Shown in pieces: positions 61,041-64,000 of a DNA stretch of 64,000 nucleotides. Position 1 is the first letter of the stretch; every line of letters begins with the position of its first letter. The translations under genes and the position numbers were made by a program. This stretch comes from Anaerocolumna chitinilytica (GTDB taxonomy: Bacteria > Bacillota > Clostridia > Lachnospirales > Lachnospiraceae), in contig NZ_AP023368.1 in the NCBI RefSeq assembly GCF_014218355.1, positions 5,395,501 through 5,459,500 on the forward strand. Direction: 5' to 3'. A model generated the notes under the pieces. The model had not been told where the DNA came from. It did not search any database and worked only from the letters and a program-made list of their open reading frames with translations.

Positions 61041-61925
61041 TTATTTCTTTAACAAGGACGTAGGATCTACGGTCTCACTGTCCTTTTCTACCATAAAATA
61101 AAGGTTGCTGCCTTCAACAGAATAGTACATTGTAGGTTTTGCAACTTTCCCAAGAACAGCACCTTTTTCAACTACATCGCCGACTTTCAGATCTTTGTTT
61201 TCCTCAAGCTGGCCGTATACCAAGCTGTAACCGCTTCCGATGTTAACTTTCACAGTAACACCTGTTTCATCTTCCTTTGTTATAGAAGTGATTATACCTG
61301 TAGCTGCATTGGTTACCTCAGCTCCTTCTTTCGCTTGAATCACAACAGCAGGATTGCAGCGAAATTGCTCTAAGGTCTTGAAATAAATTACTCTGTCAGG
61401 GCTGTAGTTTAACAGTACGTCACCGTTAATAGGCCAGGATAAACCTTTTTCTGTGTCAAAATACAGAGTATCCGGGTTTAAAACCTGCTTTGTTTCATCA
61501 GATGCCTTTGCGGTTTCTTCTTTCTTACCCTTGTCAGCAGCAGCGGTTTGATTTGCCTTATCAGCTTCTGCATTCTTTAAATTAGGGTCATCCGTAACTT
61601 CTGAACCCTCTAAATCTTTTCCGGTACCACCTGGTTCAGTTGGGGTTACCTTGGCTTCTTGCTTTCCGTCGGTTGAACTGCCAGTCTCATTTTTAGCAGT
61701 GTCCGAGGGAGTTGTGTTATCAGGAATGTCTGTAGCTCCAAGAGAGCCGCCATCTGCTACATTCTTGTTGGGCTCATTTAAATCAGCTAGATTTTGTCCT
61801 CCGCCTTTTCCTGAGGGCTGATTTAGGCTGACTACCGTTATAGCAATGATAGCTAATGCGCCGACACCCAATAACACATAAAAGCTTTTGCTTTTGAAAA
61901 ATTCAGCTAAGCTATGTTTTTTCAT
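61041..61925 (-). CDS. Degenerate M23/LytM membrane protein, SpoIIQ-like
   Basis: 294 residues: a cytoplasmic start, one membrane segment (about 18-36), a disordered Thr/Glu/Gly/Lys-rich linker to about 160, and a LytM/M23 beta domain (about 175-290) with GLSWPINGDVLLNYS, GIITSITKEDETG and a SLVYGQLEENKDLKVGDVV segment. The metal ligands are lost: the H-x3-D region reads NYSPD and the HxH strand reads VYGQL. It is therefore likely a binding protein, as SpoIIQ is in the mother-cell/forespore channel. The start at 61925 follows GAGGTG by six bases. The forespore role is inferred. Confidence 0.75.
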   Translation of the reverse strand: MKKHSLAEFFKSKSFYVLLGVGALAIIAITVVSLNQPSGKGGGQNLADLNEPNKNVADGGSLGATDIPDNTTPSDTAKNETGSSTDGKQEAKVTPTEPGGTGKDLEGSEVTDDPNLKNAEADKANQTAAADKGKKEETAKASDETKQVLNPDTLYFDTEKGLSWPINGDVLLNYSPDRVIYFKTLEQFRCNPAVVIQAKEGAEVTNAATGIITSITKEDETGVTVKVNIGSGYSLVYGQLEENKDLKVGDVVEKGAVLGKVAKPTMYYSVEGSNLYFMVEKDSETVDPTSLLKK

Positions 61926-62002
61926 TATCATCACCTCTAGATATATTGTCACCAGAAATGATTTCTTTATTCAGCTTCGTTTATTTTTCTTTTGCTTTTC
62001 TT

Positions 62003-63760
62003 CTATAATTCAAACTGATTAACTTCCTCTAATAACCGGGTGGATAATTCCTTTAGTTTATTCGTTTGCGTCATAACTTCTTCCATTTGTGCAAGCTGTT
62101 CTTCAGAGGATGCAGATACTTCTTCAGCCGCAGCTGATGTCTCCTGGGTTGAATCTGTAATATCTCCCATGATTCTTATAATTTCATTTTTACCATTTCT
62201 CATGGAATTACTCTCTTTATTAATTTTCTCTACATGATCGACCAACTCTTTTAAGGCATCCTGAATTTCTTCAAAAGCTTTTCTCGTACTATCTACAGCC
62301 AGGTTTTGTTCTTTTTCCACAGCCTCAACCTTTTCCATTGTTGCAGTGGATACTACAGCATAATCCTGAATTTCTTTGATGATTCCTTTAATCTCTTCCA
62401 CGGATTTATTGGATTCTTCCGCTAGTTTTCTGATTTCATCCGCAACTACTGAAAAGCCCTTACCGGCTTCCCCTGCTCTGGCGGCCTCAATAGATGCATT
62501 CAAAGCAAGCAAATTGGTCTGTCCTGCAATCTGAGTTATGGTTTCGGCAATTACACTTATTTTTTCAGTACTCATCTTTACCTGTATGGTTGCTCTTCCA
62601 ATTTCAGAAATTGCTTCATTCCCCTTATTATTGGCTTTCATAAGGTCTTCAATCACACCGATACCATCCCGGCTTAAGCTGCTGGTCCGTTCAGCCATAT
62701 CATCCGTCGAGAAGGCTTCCTCTGCTACTGCCTCAATTCCTTCGGCCAGCATTCCTACTTTGTCCGATGCCGACTGGGTATTCATGGCCTCATCTCCAAC
62801 TGCCTGGGCCACTTCCTGAATCGTTATTGCAACCTCATTGATTGCTCTCTTTGTTTCATCGGTTATCTTAGTAAGGAAGTCCGAGGAATCCATAACTTCT
62901 TTGGAGGACTCCTTCACTGTGCCAATCAAACGCCTGATATTCATTAACATGGTATTATAGGCCTGAGACAACGCACCAATCTCATCCTTATTCTTAACAT
63001 GGATTTCCGTCAGGGACAGATTTCCCTTTGACATTTGATCCAGGGTATTGCTGATTGTTTTTAAAGGTTTTGCAATGTGAGCGGCAAAAAGAATGATAAC
63101 CGCAATACCGGATACCAAGGCTATTCCCATTACAATCAGGAGCATTTTCAGGAGATTATAGGAGCCCTGGTTAAAGTCATTCATGTAGGTGCCTGCCGCA
63201 ACAATCCATCCCCAGTCTTTATCATATTCCTGATATGTAATCTTCTTGCCAAGGGTATCACTGCCGGGCAGGGTCCATGTATAGGTAACATATCCCCCGC
63301 CTGACATGGCAGTCTTGATTTGCTTCTGTACAATATACACTCCGCTTCCGCTCTTATCTTTCGTCTCCCATACATTCTGTCCTTCCAATGAAGGATGAGC
63401 TACTTCAAGACCTTTTTCATCGTATACAAAAAAGTACCCGTTATCTCCAAGATTGATATTCTTATTAATGGGACGCTTTCCTTCGCTGTCTTTTTCCCCA
63501 AGCAAATATTGTTTAACAGCTTCTTGTGCATCCTCAGCAGAAATATAACCTGCTTCCACTGCTTTTTTCTTATCCTCTATCATCATCATTGCCTGATGGA
63601 CACTATTCTTTAAGATAACTTTTCCCTTATCGTCCAGTTCTCCCTTTGATACGAAATATCCGGTGATAATAGCAACTGATAAAGGTATTATCAATAATAC
63701 GGACGTAATGATAATTAACTTAAGCCTTAGGGTAAATCGTATCTTCTTCTCTTTTTTCAT
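62003..63760 (-). CDS. Methyl-accepting chemotaxis protein with Cache sensor
   Basis: 585 residues. First membrane segment about 14-33; an extracellular single Cache domain (sCache_2, [23 protein letters not shown] about 105-127, then [14 protein letters not shown] about 183-196); second segment about 205-228; a HAMP linker ([21 protein letters not shown]); and a cytoplasmic signalling hairpin with tip [18 protein letters not shown] (about 430-447). It senses a small molecule and controls CheA. AGGAGG precedes the ATG. It starts 15 bp after the glycogen phosphorylase stop. Confidence 0.92.
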   Translation of the reverse strand: MKKEKKIRFTLRLKLIIITSVLLIIPLSVAIITGYFVSKGELDDKGKVILKNSVHQAMMMIEDKKKAVEAGYISAEDAQEAVKQYLLGEKDSEGKRPINKNINLGDNGYFFVYDEKGLEVAHPSLEGQNVWETKDKSGSGVYIVQKQIKTAMSGGGYVTYTWTLPGSDTLGKKITYQEYDKDWGWIVAAGTYMNDFNQGSYNLLKMLLIVMGIALVSGIAVIILFAAHIAKPLKTISNTLDQMSKGNLSLTEIHVKNKDEIGALSQAYNTMLMNIRRLIGTVKESSKEVMDSSDFLTKITDETKRAINEVAITIQEVAQAVGDEAMNTQSASDKVGMLAEGIEAVAEEAFSTDDMAERTSSLSRDGIGVIEDLMKANNKGNEAISEIGRATIQVKMSTEKISVIAETITQIAGQTNLLALNASIEAARAGEAGKGFSVVADEIRKLAEESNKSVEEIKGIIKEIQDYAVVSTATMEKVEAVEKEQNLAVDSTRKAFEEIQDALKELVDHVEKINKESNSMRNGKNEIIRIMGDITDSTQETSAAAEEVSASSEEQLAQMEEVMTQTNKLKELSTRLLEEVNQFEL

Positions 63761-63775
63761 ATGTGCCTCCTGATT

Positions 63776-64000
63776 TTATAAGTGTACTTTATTTAGGTGC
63801 CAGATGTCTCTAACGTACTCTTCAATTGTCCGGTCTGATGAGAATTTTCCGCACTTAGCAGTATTTCTCATGGCTGCCCTTGCCCAGCTCTCTTTCTTAA
63901 GATACGCTTTCTCAACCTCTTTCTGGGCTTCTAAATACGACTTAAAATCCTTTAGGATGAAATATCTGTCAGCAGGTTCTCCCCCTCTTCCTGCCAGCAA
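63776..64000 (-). CDS. glgP: Glycogen/alpha-glucan phosphorylase, C-terminal part
   Basis: 74 residues that continue past the right edge of the window. The segment GEPADRYFILKDFKSYLEAQ, then KCGKFSSDRTIEEYVRDIWH, is the conserved C-terminal end of GT35 glycogen phosphorylases, which release glucose 1-phosphate from alpha-1,4-glucan. The catalytic and pyridoxal phosphate regions lie outside the window, so glgP versus malP cannot be settled. The true start is not visible, and residue 1 here is just a codon inside the gene. Confidence 0.85.
   Translation of the reverse strand: MLAGRGGEPADRYFILKDFKSYLEAQKEVEKAYLKKESWARAAMRNTAKCGKFSSDRTIEEYVRDIWHLNKVHL

Noticed and set aside
1..64000. CRISPR arrays, tRNA or rRNA genes, insertion sequences
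   Set aside because: No evenly spaced repeats, no tRNA- or rRNA-like stretches and no transposase frames were recognised on either strand by eye.

Overview
The window reads as a chromosome segment from an anaerobic, spore-forming Clostridia species, most likely a Lachnospiraceae member near Anaerocolumna/Lachnoclostridium. This is inferred from moderately AT-rich DNA, strong AGGAGG-type ribosome sites, several [FeFe]-hydrogenases, sporulation-type proteins (SpoVB-like, SpoIIE-like phosphatase, SpoIIQ-like) and carbohydrate ABC systems paired with AraC regulators. No rRNA, tRNA, CRISPR array, transposase or integrase was seen. The species call is an inference.

Layout. 1-1.3 kb: an XRE repressor and ImmA-like protein with a cluster of ACGTAAG operator-like repeats, probably the edge of a mobile element. 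1.3-6.2 kb: acetyltransferase, GH29 alpha-L-fucosidase with a divergent AraC regulator, an AraC-GGDEF fusion and a secreted protein. 6.4-15 kb: SpoVB-family flippase, a MarR/MFS efflux pair with three matching operators, a 231-bp palindromic element, a giant FtsX-type permease without an ATPase, and a PadR-DUF1700 operon. 15.1-22.9 kb: an operon with UbiD, UbiA, an ABC importer and UbiX, followed by an aromatic-acid exporter-like protein, then queT behind a preQ1-I-like leader. 23.1-24.5 kb: asnS.

24.8-38.2 kb is a hydrogenase island. A rightward operon carries a 2Fe-2S protein, a PAS-linked [FeFe]-hydrogenase, a SpoIIE-type phosphatase and a second, group B-like hydrogenase. A leftward operon carries two DRTGG proteins, an RsbW-like ATPase, a hydrogenase-like protein lacking the proton-relay cysteine, and a PHP phosphoesterase. 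A rightward operon encodes an electron-bifurcating NADH/ferredoxin hydrogenase (hydC, a HATPase protein, a 2Fe-2S subunit, hydB, hydA). The mix of catalytic and sensor-like H-cluster proteins with kinase and phosphatase modules suggests that H2 or redox state is sensed and relayed to control the bifurcating enzyme.

38.5-44.5 kb: a complete oligopeptide importer (oppABCDF) with a terminator-like hairpin in the oppA leader. 45-47.2 kb: a five-module copper-handling membrane protein. 47.4-58.1 kb: a glycan module with a glycoside phosphorylase, phosphoglucomutase, an LplABC-type importer and a membrane AraC sensor-regulator. 58.2-64 kb: a TPR protein, a membrane GDPD phosphodiesterase, a degenerate M23 protein, a chemoreceptor, and the C-terminus of glycogen phosphorylase at the right edge.

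The strongest candidates for something little described are the UbiD/UbiA/UbiX-importer operon, which looks like a scavenging version of the last steps of futalosine-type menaquinone synthesis, and the hydrogenase sensor/phosphatase island.
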